Below, one piece after another: positions 35,203-43,580 of a stretch of DNA of 64,000 nt. The DNA comes from Thiobaca trueperi. Lineage in GTDB: Bacteria; Pseudomonadota; Gammaproteobacteria; Chromatiales; Chromatiaceae. The notes under the pieces were generated by a model that was given only the letters and a program-made list of their open reading frames with translations, ran no database searches and was not told the origin of the DNA. The stretch spans positions 434,001 to 498,000 of the forward strand of contig NZ_SMAO01000003.1 of NCBI RefSeq assembly GCF_004342175.1, written 5' to 3'. The position numbers and the translations under genes were made by a program. How positions within the stretch are numbered: position 1 is the first letter of the stretch; each line of letters starts with the position of its first letter.

Positions 35203-37254
35203 ATGAAAAATCCATCCCGATTGTCGCATGTTCGCAATATCGGGGTCGCCGCTCATGTGGATGCCGGCAAGACCACGCTCACCGAGCGCATCCTCTTCTA
35301 CACCGGCGCCTCCTACAAGATTGGCGAGGTGCATGATGGCGCAGCCCACATGGACTATCTGGCTGAGGAACAGCGCCACGGCATCACCATCACCGCCGCC
35401 GTCACCAAAGCGCCCTGGCGCGACCATCTGCTGCAACTCATCGATACCCCCGGCCATGTCGATTTCACCATCGAGGTGGAGCGCGCCATGCGGGTGCTGG
35501 ACGGCTGCATTCTGGTCCTGGACGGGGTGCGCGGGGTTGAGCCGCAGACCGAGACGGTCTGGCGTCAACGCTCGCACTTCAAGCTGCCGACGCTCTTTTT
35601 CGTCAACAAGATGGACCGTCCGGGCGCGGATTTCGTCCGCTCGCTGGCAGCCATCAGGCAGCGTCTCAAGACAGAGCCGGCACCGATTACCGTGCCCGTC
35701 ATGGAGTTGGGCGGCGTGGTCCATTTGATCGATCAAACCCTGATTCGTTTCACCGGCGAACAGGGCGAAATGGTCATCGTCGAACCCTGCCCCGATCCGC
35801 TCTGGGTGTCGCTGGCCGACCTGCGCGAGTCCCTGCTGCTGGCGGCGGCGGAGATTGATGACGAGCTGGCGGAGTGCGTCCTGGCGAATGAAGCGCCTGC
35901 ACCCGAGGCGCTGCGCACGGCCATCCGCCGGGGGACGCTCGCCGGTCTGCTTTGTCCCTGTTATGGCGGCAGCGCACTGCGCAATCTGGGGGTGCAACCA
36001 CTCCTGGATGGGGTTCTGGATTTCCTGCCCGCGCCCCTGGATCGGCCACCAGCCATCGCTGACCTGCCCGATGGCGCTCAGGAAAGCATCCACATGAGCA
36101 ACGATGGGCCGCTGGCTGCACTGGCCTTCAAGGTGCAGCTCTGGGAGGGTCGCCGTCATGTCTTCGCACGACTCTACCGGGGCGTCCTCAAGCCGGGCGA
36201 CACCGTGGAATTCCGCACCGGCGATGGCCGGCTCCAGCACGAACAGGTCGCGCGCCTCTTCGAGGTGGACGCGGGCAAAAAAACCAGGCTCGATCAGGCC
36301 GAGGCGGGTCAGATCGTGCTCCTGGCCGGATTACGCTTCGCCGCTACCGGTGACACGCTCTGTACGCCCGGTCATGTCCTGAATCTGGAGCGCATTGCGA
36401 CCCACGCCCCGGTGCTCGGACTGGCCATTGAGCCGGCTGCGGGTACCGACGAGGACAAACTGCTGGAGATCCTGCACAAGGTTCAGCAGGAAGACCCGAC
36501 CCTGCGCGTCGAGGAAGACCCCGAAACCGGACAGCGTCTGCTGCGAGGGATGGGTGAGCTGCACTTACAGATCGTGCTCGAACGCCTGGAGCGCGAATTT
36601 GGACTCCAGGTCCGCAGCGGTCGCCCCGCCGTTGCCGTGCGCGAGACCATCCGTCGCGCCGCCCGCGCCGACGCGCTGTTCGCCCCGCCGCCGATATCCG
36701 ATCCGCGCCAGCCGGATCGGATGGCGCGCGTCACAGTCGCGCTGGAGCCCCTGTCGCGTGGTGCAGGCGAGCGGATTCTGCTCAAGCCTCAGATTCTGCC
36801 GACGGGCAGCGAACTGACTCCCGCGCAGTCGCACGCCATTGAAGAGGCGATCAAAGGCGCGCTCGCCTCCGGCCCACTGCAAGGGGCGCAGGTTCTGGAT
36901 CTGCTGGTCGAGGTCATCGAGGTCGAACTCTTCGGCCAGGGCTCGACGCTGGAAGTGCTGGCCGCCGCTGCCGGCAAGGCAATGCGTCAGGCGCTGGAGT
37001 CGGCCCAGCCCGCACTCATGCATCCCATCATGCGGGTCGAAGTGGTGGCGCCCGAGGTCAGTCTCGGCGTCGTTCTGGGCGATCTACAGGCCCGTCAGGC
37101 CATCATTCAGGACACCGCGCCGCATGGCGATCAGGTCGCCATCCAGCTTGAGGCCGCGCTGGATACCCTGCTTGGATACACCACCAGCCTGCGCAGCCTG
37201 ACCCAGGGCCGGGGGCAGTTCAGCATGGAATTTGACCGCTTCGATCTCTGTTAA
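35203..37254 (+). CDS. fusA2: Elongation factor G-like GTPase (EF-G2 type)
   Basis: The 683-residue protein has all G motifs: AHVDAGKTTLTERI (G1), HGITITAA (G2), DTPGHVDF (G3) and NKMDR (G4). Domains II-V of EF-G follow. It stands alone, not in a rpsL-rpsG-fusA-tuf operon, and the sequence diverges from standard EF-G, so it is a second EF-G. Some EF-G2 proteins retain translocation or recycling activity; related ribosome-protection proteins (TetM type) confer tetracycline resistance, which I cannot exclude but consider less likely. It is divergent from the transpeptidase gene with only 43 bases between them. Its TAA stop (37252-37254) is formed by repeat copy E. Confidence 0.85.
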   Translation: MKNPSRLSHVRNIGVAAHVDAGKTTLTERILFYTGASYKIGEVHDGAAHMDYLAEEQRHGITITAAVTKAPWRDHLLQLIDTPGHVDFTIEVERAMRVLDGCILVLDGVRGVEPQTETVWRQRSHFKLPTLFFVNKMDRPGADFVRSLAAIRQRLKTEPAPITVPVMELGGVVHLIDQTLIRFTGEQGEMVIVEPCPDPLWVSLADLRESLLLAAAEIDDELAECVLANEAPAPEALRTAIRRGTLAGLLCPCYGGSALRNLGVQPLLDGVLDFLPAPLDRPPAIADLPDGAQESIHMSNDGPLAALAFKVQLWEGRRHVFARLYRGVLKPGDTVEFRTGDGRLQHEQVARLFEVDAGKKTRLDQAEAGQIVLLAGLRFAATGDTLCTPGHVLNLERIATHAPVLGLAIEPAAGTDEDKLLEILHKVQQEDPTLRVEEDPETGQRLLRGMGELHLQIVLERLEREFGLQVRSGRPAVAVRETIRRAARADALFAPPPISDPRQPDRMARVTVALEPLSRGAGERILLKPQILPTGSELTPAQSHAIEEAIKGALASGPLQGAQVLDLLVEVIEVELFGQGSTLEVLAAAAGKAMRQALESAQPALMHPIMRVEVVAPEVSLGVVLGDLQARQAIIQDTAPHGDQVAIQLEAALDTLLGYTTSLRSLTQGRGQFSMEFDRFDLC

Positions 37255-37337
37255 ATCGCGCCCAGTACGGTATGCGATGTTTTTGGCTTGAACAGACCTT
37301 GGCGGCATCGACAATTATCGGAGCTGGAGCGATTTAA
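37251..37337. repeat. ~87-bp inverted-end repeat, copy E
   Basis: The left end TTAAATCGCGCCCAG and right end CTGGAGCGATTTAA share a matched change (T in the left arm, A in the right) relative to the usual TTAAACCGC. It lies between convergent genes; TAA 37252-37254 in its left end is the EF-G2 stop. Confidence 0.8.
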
Positions 37338-37358
37338 GATATTAAATAATATGAAATT

Positions 37359-37370
37359 TTAAACTGCGTC
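37359..37370. repeat. Isolated half-element end
   Basis: TTAAACTGCGTC here equals the reverse complement of the right end of the 57-bp element at 18027-18083. It overlaps the TGA stop (TCA, 37369-37371) of the downstream minus-strand diguanylate cyclase. No matching second arm was found close by. Confidence 0.4.
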
Positions 37371-38403
37371 ACGCCGACTCACCCCAGGTGATGACGCAGT
37401 TGCGCCCGTTGTGCTTGGCGCGATAAAGCGCGACATCGGCGCGTTCGACCAGCTTCTGGGCCGTTTCGCCTTCGCGTGCCTGCGCCAGTCCAATCGAAAC
37501 GGTGACGCTGCCAATCACTTCGGTCGAATTTTTGCGCTTGAGGCGGAGCGCCGACACTTTCTGCCGCAGCGTCTCGGCAAGAGCACGCGCGACGGCTGCC
37601 CGATCATTGACGATCACGGCGAATTCCTCGCCGCCGTAGCGTGCCACAAAGACGGTTTCGGTCTGAAATCCGGCCAGGATTCCGCCAACGATTTCCAGAA
37701 TCCGATCCCCCATCTGATGACCATAGGTGTCATTGCATTGCTTGAAATGATCCAGGTCCAGCAAGAGCAGGCAGGTTGGCTCATCGGTCATGCTGAGTGA
37801 TTGATCAAGCGCATCGTCGAAGGCGCGCCGATTGGCGATCCTGGTCAATGAATCGATGCGTGCGCTGCGCTGGCTTTCTTCCAGTTCCTTTCTGAGATGC
37901 TCAACTTCGATTCTGGCCGATTGCAGCTCGACCTGAAATTCCTGATTCAGATTTTCAACGGTGGTGGTATCGGCAAGCAACTGGGTGAGGGCATCACGAA
38001 TGCGATCCGAATCGACCGCCATATCAAAAACATCCATGGCCTCTTTTAAGGTCTCGCCATATTTTTGCGTTCCCTTCACATTTTTGGAAACCGCCTGCGC
38101 CAGTTGAGCCACGATATTGACAAGCAGGTTCTGGATGTCAGGACTGTTGGGCAGATAATTCCTGATAAAGAACTCGAAGAAAAGCCATTCGCTTTTTTCA
38201 TGGTCATATAAGCCCGGGCCGGGAAACTGCTCAAGCAGCGCCTCGCTGAGTTCGGGATGCTGATTCTGGACGTGCACATACCACAAGGCATAATTATGCG
38301 GAGTGGGTGGAATCTGGCGCTGGATCATCAATGGCACAGCCATCCGCAGATATTCGGAAGAGGCGCTCAGATCTTCCGGAAATTCGATCTTTTTGACCGT
38401 CAT
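37369..38403 (-). CDS. Diguanylate cyclase with N-terminal helical sensor region
   Basis: The 344-residue protein has an N-terminal helical region (~10-170; YLRMAVPLMIQRQIPPTPHN then YALWYVHVQ), a coiled coil (~150-185) and a C-terminal GGDEF domain (~190-340). The active-site loop is ARYGGEEFAVIV, a functional GGEEF variant, with RIANRRAFDDAL at the domain start. No membrane segments are seen. This N-terminal type is common in gammaproteobacterial cyclases, with unknown ligand. The gene converges with EF-G2. Confidence 0.9.
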   Translation of the reverse strand: MTVKKIEFPEDLSASSEYLRMAVPLMIQRQIPPTPHNYALWYVHVQNQHPELSEALLEQFPGPGLYDHEKSEWLFFEFFIRNYLPNSPDIQNLLVNIVAQLAQAVSKNVKGTQKYGETLKEAMDVFDMAVDSDRIRDALTQLLADTTTVENLNQEFQVELQSARIEVEHLRKELEESQRSARIDSLTRIANRRAFDDALDQSLSMTDEPTCLLLLDLDHFKQCNDTYGHQMGDRILEIVGGILAGFQTETVFVARYGGEEFAVIVNDRAAVARALAETLRQKVSALRLKRKNSTEVIGSVTVSIGLAQAREGETAQKLVERADVALYRAKHNGRNCVITWGESA

Positions 38404-38638
38404 AGCTCATCGCTCGCCTGGATACCATCGATTGCGGGACCGATGGCGGAAACCGGCGCCGGCCTTCGGTCAGAGCCCATGATATTCGATGATCCAGCAA
38501 GCGTCAGGTCGGAATGTGTGGCGTCCGCACCAGACGGCACGCAGACCTGGATTTGTATGAGATGGAGGGAGAGTCTGGCGCGGACTGACACCGCGCCGCC
38601 CGGCTGGCCGGGCGGCGTCCAGGCAGGGTGCCATGAAA

Positions 38639-38809
38639 TCAGGATTTGTCAGCGCCCTGATCCTCACTGGATGCAGGCGTCTTCTCGTCTGATTCGGGCT
38701 CTTTACTGCCAGTGCCGCGCCCGGAGGTCGAAAACTGATAGTAAACCAGCCAGCCGACAAGCCCCAGAAACACAAAGATTTCAATCGCCATCAATGAGCC
38801 TTTTTCCAT
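38639..38809 (-). CDS. Small single-pass membrane protein of unknown function
   Basis: ATG 38809 follows a GGAG site eight bases upstream and gives 56 residues. A membrane helix (IEIFVFLGLVGWLVYYQF, ~9-26) is followed by a Ser/Glu-rich hydrophilic tail (KEPESDEKTPASSEDQGADK). I do not recognise a family. It lies between the PHA-operon terminator and a diguanylate cyclase on the same strand. Confidence 0.6.
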   Translation of the reverse strand: MEKGSLMAIEIFVFLGLVGWLVYYQFSTSGRGTGSKEPESDEKTPASSEDQGADKS

Positions 38810-38932
38810 CGCCGGATCTCCGTAAACGTGAAGAAGCCAAGAAGCCGTGCCAGGCGATGCCTGACGACTGACTCTGGGTTGGGCTCTGTGCGGCGATTGC
38901 AACCGTATGGCGAAAGCGGTTGCGCTGAAGAC

Positions 38933-38959
38933 AAAAAAAGCCCGGCGGGGTGCCGGGCT
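38933..38959 (-). terminator. Rho-independent terminator of the phaP-phaB side
   Basis: On the minus strand AGCCCGGC and GCCGGGCT form an 8-bp GC-rich stem with a five-base loop, followed by seven T. It lies about 90 bases after the phaB stop, so it should end the leftward PHA transcript. Confidence 0.85.
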
Positions 38960-39045
38960 GGAAACGTCTCATGATGAGAGAGACGAGGAGGACTCGGTAA
39001 AAATCCTGGGCTGTCAGGCTTGTCTGCGCCTGATCGGCCGCTGTC

Positions 39046-39786
39046 TTAGTGCATGAACAGCCCGCCGTTCACTGGCAGATTGGCGCCGGTCACATAGGCG
39101 CTTTCGTCGCCGGCCAGGAAGGCGATGGCGGCGGCAATTTCTTCGGGCCTGGCCATGCGGCGCATCGGAATGCCGCTGATGATGCCGTTGCGGATGGTGT
39201 CATCCATCGCCAGGGTCATCGCGGTCTCGACATAGCCGGGCGAGATGGTGTTGACGGTCACGCCTTTGGCCGCGCCTTCCTGGGCCAGCGCCATGGTGAA
39301 ACCGTGCATGCCGGCCTTGGCGGCTGAATAGTTGGCCTGACCGAACTGGCCGCGCTGTCCGTTGACCGACGAGATGTTGATGATGCGTCCAAAACCGCGC
39401 TCCAGCATGCCTTCCCAGACCTGACGGGTGACATTGAAGACGCTGTTCAGATTGACCGCGATCACGGCGTTCCAGTGTGCGGCCTCCATCTTTCTGAAGG
39501 TCTTGTCGCGGGTGATGCCAGCGCAGTTGACAAGGATGTCGATCTGACCGTACTGGTCGGTGATCTCCTTCACCAGCCGTGCGCTGTCTTCGAACGAGGA
39601 CACGTCGGCGGAGATGGTCGCGATGTTCAGACCCTCAGCGGCCCGTTCCTTCTTCCAGGTCTCGGCGATCTCCGCCTCGGACGGATGATGATTCGCCACC
39701 ACGGTGCAGCCATCGTTAGTCAGGCGCGTGCAGATTGCGGTGCCGATACCACCAATGCCGCCGGTGACGAGTGCAATACGTGCCAT
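39046..39786 (-). CDS. phaB: Acetoacetyl-CoA reductase PhaB
   Basis: The 246-residue short-chain dehydrogenase reduces acetoacetyl-CoA to (R)-3-hydroxybutyryl-CoA with NADPH, the second step of PHB synthesis. It shows the cofactor loop VTGGIGGIGTAI (~7-18), NCAGITRD, catalytic Ser in INISSVNGQRG, YSAAKAG (Tyr-Lys) and PVNGGLFMH at the end. ATG 39786 is used because it begins MARIALVTGG and follows a GGGGG site; the longer frame upstream is not family-like. It is the last gene of the leftward phaR-phaP-phaB group. Confidence 0.95.
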   Translation of the reverse strand: MARIALVTGGIGGIGTAICTRLTNDGCTVVANHHPSEAEIAETWKKERAAEGLNIATISADVSSFEDSARLVKEITDQYGQIDILVNCAGITRDKTFRKMEAAHWNAVIAVNLNSVFNVTRQVWEGMLERGFGRIINISSVNGQRGQFGQANYSAAKAGMHGFTMALAQEGAAKGVTVNTISPGYVETAMTLAMDDTIRNGIISGIPMRRMARPEEIAAAIAFLAGDESAYVTGANLPVNGGLFMH

Positions 39787-39954
39787 ATCTTTATCCCCCA
39801 AAGTTTTTGTTGTCGTGAGTTTGATCAAACATGCAAGGCAATTGTCGAGCAATCATGCGGGGCGGAATCGCCACCTCTATTTGCCATGACTCCCGTATCC
39901 TGGGGGTCATGGCAAATAGCAGTCCATCCCTGGACCGCCGGAGACAGAGGCTGC

Positions 39955-40320
39955 TTAGGCCGCTGCGACATTCTTGCGCAAATCGGCGGTGATTTCAGCC
40001 GTATTTTTATCGAACCAGGCACGGTAGTCATCGCGTGCTTCGCCGACCATCTGGATGGTGGCCTTGCCTTCGGCCACGACACGCTCGCTCAGCTCTTTGG
40101 ACGCATCGGCCTGGCCCTTGAAGAACTCGTTGTAGCCCTTGGCTTCAGTGGCGAGCTTGAAGATGCGGACAGCGTGGTCGGTGTAGAGGGTGATGGCGTC
40201 AACCTGACGTGCGGCCAGTTTCTCGAACAGACGAACATTGAGTTCGCCGAGGCTGGCAACGCGCTCAATGCCCTTGCTGGTCAGTTCGTTGACGACTTTC
40301 AGTGAATCGTTCTTGCTCAT
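39955..40320 (-). CDS. phaP: Phasin
   Basis: The 121-residue helical protein contains VNELTSKGIERVASLGELNV, KLAARQVDAITLY and a C-terminal WFDKNTAEITADL stretch typical of phasins. Phasins coat PHA granules and control their number and size. ATG 40320 follows a GGAG site. Its upstream region holds the best TGCA-type inverted repeat of the locus (40338-40368), a candidate PhaR operator; phasin genes are the classic PhaR targets. Confidence 0.88.
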   Translation of the reverse strand: MSKNDSLKVVNELTSKGIERVASLGELNVRLFEKLAARQVDAITLYTDHAVRIFKLATEAKGYNEFFKGQADASKELSERVVAEGKATIQMVGEARDDYRAWFDKNTAEITADLRKNVAAA

Positions 40321-40337
40321 GGGAAGTCTCCAGATGT

Positions 40338-40368
40338 TTGTGCAGTGCAGCAATGTTGCATTGCACAA
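40338..40368. promoter_or_regulatory. Candidate PhaR operator upstream of phaP
   Basis: TTGTGCAGTGCA (40338-40349) and TGCATTGCACAA (40357-40368) form an inverted repeat around seven bases, just upstream of phaP. PhaR repressors are known to bind TGC-rich inverted sites in phasin promoters. The same half-site recurs between phaA and phaE. Confidence 0.6.
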
Positions 40369-40436
40369 TAATCGTCTCGCTGCGTCTGGTCAAGTGCGAA
40401 TTCGCTATTCTTTCGATTGAATCCGTCAAGGCAGAA

Positions 40437-40922
40437 TCAGGATGATTCGTTGCTCTTCTGCTGACGGTCCTGACGATCGCCGCCCAGATCGAAACCGGCC
40501 GCGCGCATGAACTCATCCTGGAAATCCGCCCAGATCTCGACGTTTTTCTGGGTCAGACGGGTCATGGTATCGAATGGGGTTTCGGTCCAGGATTGGGTCA
40601 TTTCCTGCTGCTGCTTGGCAAAGAGATCAAGCGACGCCTCCAGATAGCGGGCGAACATGCCCTGGAGCGTCCCGCCATAAAAGCGGATGATCTGGGACAG
40701 CATGGCCGCGCTGAAGAGCGGATCGCTGCCTGCTTCCTCCTCCAGCATGATCTGGAGCAGGATGGAGCGGGTAATGTCGCTGTCGTTGGCGGCATCGACA
40801 ACCTTGAAGGTCGCACAGTTCATCACCAGTTCGCGCACGTCCGAGAGGGTGATATAGCGGCTGACTTCGGTATCGTACAGGCGGCGATTCGGGTATTTTT
40901 TGATGATACGCTCGCTTTTCAT
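40437..40922 (-). CDS. phaR: PHA synthesis repressor PhaR
   Basis: ATG 40922 gives 161 residues beginning MKSERIIKKYPNRRLYDT, the hallmark of the PHB/PHA accumulation regulator DNA-binding domain. A PHB-accumulation domain follows (ITRSILLQIMLEEEAG, MLSQIIRFYGG). PhaR binds both PHA and DNA; when granules form it leaves its operators and phasin is made. It lies between phaP and phaA on the same strand. The longer frame to 41039 would add a basic, low-complexity N-terminus that is not family-like. Confidence 0.93.
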   Translation of the reverse strand: MKSERIIKKYPNRRLYDTEVSRYITLSDVRELVMNCATFKVVDAANDSDITRSILLQIMLEEEAGSDPLFSAAMLSQIIRFYGGTLQGMFARYLEASLDLFAKQQQEMTQSWTETPFDTMTRLTQKNVEIWADFQDEFMRAAGFDLGGDRQDRQQKSNESS

Positions 40923-41062
40923 GGCACCTGCACCTGGATGAACGTAGTCAAGCACATAGGTCGCCCGTGCGCGTGCGCCTCGCCGGCGTAAGCCAGCGAG
41001 GCGCGAGGCGCGAGATAACCGAGCAGAATCAGTTGACAACGGATTCTCCGGTTGTTCAGGCG

Positions 41063-42247
41063 TCAGAGACGTTCGACCGCCAGGGCAACGCCCTGGCCAC
41101 CGCCGATGCAGAGGGTGGCGAGTCCCTTTTTCGCATCGCGCTTCTGCATTTCATGGAGCAGCGTCACCAGCACCCGCGCGCCGGAGGCGCCGATGGGATG
41201 GCCGATGGCAATGGCGCCGCCGTTGACATTGACCTTGGAGAGATCCCAGCCCATGTCCTGATTGACCGACATCGCCTGCGCCGCGAAGGCTTCGTTGGCC
41301 TCGATCAGATCCAGGTCGGCAGGTGTCCAGCCGGCTTTCTCCAAGCACTGAGTGGAGGCCGGGATGGGGCCGGTTCCCATGATGGCTGGATCCACGCCCG
41401 CGCTGGCAAAGGCCACCAGACGGGCCATCGGTGTCAGGCCCAGCTCCTTCGCCTTGGATTCCTTCATGACGATGACCATCGCAGCGCCATCGTTGATGCC
41501 CGAGGCATTGCCGGCAGTCACGGTGCCTTCCTTGTCAAAGGCCGGGCGGAGCTTGCCCAGCGTTTCCGCCGTGGTGCCGGGACGCGGGAATTCGTCGGTG
41601 TCGAAAACCAGCGGATCACCCTTCCGTTGGGGAATGATGACGGGGATGATCTCGTCGGCAAAGCGGCCCGACTGGATGGCGGCTTCGGCCTTCTGCTGGG
41701 AAGCGGCGGCGAAGGCGTCCTGCGCCTCACGGGTGAAGCCGTACTGCTTGGCGATGTTCTCGGCGGTCGTCCCCATGTGATACTGGTTGAAGGCGTCCCA
41801 GAGACCATCGACGATCATGGTGTCCTTCATCTGCCAGTCGCCCATGCGCTGTCCCTCACGCGAACGCGGCAGCACATGCGCCGACTGGCTCATGCTTTCC
41901 TGACCGCCGGCAATGACGATGTCGGCATCGCCACAGGCGACGGCCTGCATCGCCAGATGAACCGCCTTGAGACCGCTGCCGCAGACCTTGTTGATCGTCA
42001 TGGCCGGCACCTTCTGGGGTAGTCCGGCGTTGAGGGTCGTCTGACGAGCGGGGTTCTGGCCCACGCCGGCGGTCAGCACCTGACCGAGGATGACCTCGTC
42101 GATCTGCTCCGGTGCAATTCCGCTGCGTGTCAGCAGCGCCTTGAGCACGATGGCTCCCAGTTCGACCGCTGGCAGGGATGCTAAAGTGCCGCCGAAGGTG
42201 CCGACTGCTGTCCGGCCTGCATCGACGATGACGATATTCTCGCTCAT
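41063..42247 (-). CDS. phaA: Acetyl-CoA acetyltransferase (beta-ketothiolase) PhaA
   Basis: The 394-residue thiolase condenses two acetyl-CoA to acetoacetyl-CoA, the first step of PHB synthesis. Active-site elements are the nucleophilic Cys in [14 protein letters not shown] (~88), NEAFAAQ, the His in [16 protein letters not shown] (~350) and the second Cys in CIGGGQG (~380). It is divergent from phaE with a 148-bp spacer that includes a TGCA-type motif. Confidence 0.95.
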   Translation of the reverse strand: MSENIVIVDAGRTAVGTFGGTLASLPAVELGAIVLKALLTRSGIAPEQIDEVILGQVLTAGVGQNPARQTTLNAGLPQKVPAMTINKVCGSGLKAVHLAMQAVACGDADIVIAGGQESMSQSAHVLPRSREGQRMGDWQMKDTMIVDGLWDAFNQYHMGTTAENIAKQYGFTREAQDAFAAASQQKAEAAIQSGRFADEIIPVIIPQRKGDPLVFDTDEFPRPGTTAETLGKLRPAFDKEGTVTAGNASGINDGAAMVIVMKESKAKELGLTPMARLVAFASAGVDPAIMGTGPIPASTQCLEKAGWTPADLDLIEANEAFAAQAMSVNQDMGWDLSKVNVNGGAIAIGHPIGASGARVLVTLLHEMQKRDAKKGLATLCIGGGQGVALAVERL

Positions 42248-42332
42248 GGTGTGGCTGTCCTCATCTGTATGATACTTGGGAGGTGAAATCGCCCTATTGC
42301 TTGGGCTGACCGGAGCCGAATTCTACGCACCT

Positions 42333-42348
42333 TTGTTGCAGTGCACAA
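42333..42348. promoter_or_regulatory. Candidate PhaR-type site between phaA and phaE
   Basis: TTGTTGCAGTGCACAA contains TGCAGTGCACAA, matching the half-site of the phaP upstream repeat (TTGTGCANTGCA on the other strand). It lies about 48 bases before the phaE start and 85 before phaA, so it could control either divergent transcript. Confidence 0.5.
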
Positions 42349-42395
42349 ACCCACATGCTAAGTTTCGTTTAATTCAACGATCAGGAGGGCACGAA

Positions 42396-43472
42396 ATGAG
42401 TAATGAAACCATCTTCAACGACGACTGGCTCCAATTGCAACGCAAATACTGGGACAACTGGGCCGAGATGAGTCGCAAGGCCATGGGTCTGGACAGCGGC
42501 GCCAAACTGACCGCGCCCTGGGAGGGATCGTTGGATCACTGGTGGAAGGCGTTGTCGCCCGGCGCGCCGGACGCCTCTCGTGCCTTTATGGAAAAGATGA
42601 TTGAGCAGGGCAAATCCTTCTTCCGCATGGCCGAAACCTTCGCCTCGCAAGGCAGCGAGGGTTCCGCCGCGAACGGCCTCACCGTCTGGACCAAGGCGCT
42701 CGAAGAGATGCAGAAGCGCTTCACCGGCACCCTGGACGACAACGGCAATGCCTTGCAGCACCTGATGTCCTTCTGGGAACTGCCGCTCGACAACTGGCAG
42801 CGGATGGTGTCATCCATGTCGCCGCTGCCCGGTGATTTCCTGCGCAACATGTCGCATCCTCAATTCAAGGACCACCTGGATCGCGCCCTGGCCGCGCCCG
42901 GACTCGGTTACACCCGCGAAGAACAGGGTCGTTATCAGGATCTGATCCGCTGCTCCATTGAATACCAGGCGGCGATGAAGGACTACAACGATTTTTATTC
43001 CCGCCTCGGGACGAAATCGATCGAACGTATGGGCAGCTATATCCAGGGCATCATCGACAGCGGCAAGCCCATCGATTCGGCCCGCGCGCTCTATGACAAT
43101 TGGGTCGCCTGCTGCGAAGCCGTGTATGCTGAGGAAGTGGCGACAGCCGAATACGCGCAGATCCACGGTCATCTGGTCAATTCGCAAATGGCCTTCAAGA
43201 AACGCATGTCTGTCATGATGGACGAGCAATTGGGCGCGCTGAACATACCGGGCCGCTGCGAACTGCGCACCCTGGAGGATCGTCTCCAGGAGACCCGTCG
43301 TGAGAGCAAGCGGTTACGCCACAGTCTGCATGCGCTGGAGAAACAGGTCGCGACCCTCGCTGGTGAGACTCCGGCCAGCCCGCCGACCGCGCTCAAGGCG
43401 CCTGTACCAGCCGCCAAGGCCGCCACGCCCGCGCGTCGCAAGACCGCCGCCAAGCCCGGCTCGGACGACTGA
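42396..43472 (+). CDS. phaE: Class III PHA synthase subunit PhaE
   Basis: ATG 42396 follows a perfect AGGAGG (42383-42388), giving 358 residues, close to the 357 of A. vinosum PhaE. The N-terminus (DDWLQLQRKYWDNWAEMSRK) and the long helical middle are typical. The Ala/Pro/Lys-rich tail (~320-358) is of low complexity. PhaE forms an active complex with PhaC and stimulates it strongly. phaC follows after 108 bases. Confidence 0.94.
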   Translation: MSNETIFNDDWLQLQRKYWDNWAEMSRKAMGLDSGAKLTAPWEGSLDHWWKALSPGAPDASRAFMEKMIEQGKSFFRMAETFASQGSEGSAANGLTVWTKALEEMQKRFTGTLDDNGNALQHLMSFWELPLDNWQRMVSSMSPLPGDFLRNMSHPQFKDHLDRALAAPGLGYTREEQGRYQDLIRCSIEYQAAMKDYNDFYSRLGTKSIERMGSYIQGIIDSGKPIDSARALYDNWVACCEAVYAEEVATAEYAQIHGHLVNSQMAFKKRMSVMMDEQLGALNIPGRCELRTLEDRLQETRRESKRLRHSLHALEKQVATLAGETPASPPTALKAPVPAAKAATPARRKTAAKPGSDD

Positions 43473-43580
43473 CGGGGCTGGTCATTCACAAGGCTTTTTG
43501 ACCGACCTGTCCACGTCCTGCCATCGTTCGAAACCTGGAACAGGTCGCTCAATTCAACGTACACCGCGAGGAAAGACATC

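Noticed and set aside
35203-37254. Tetracycline-resistance ribosomal protection gene
   Set aside because: The G motifs are shared by all EF-G-like proteins, and the sequence fits an EF-G2 as well or better; no resistance-gene context is present.
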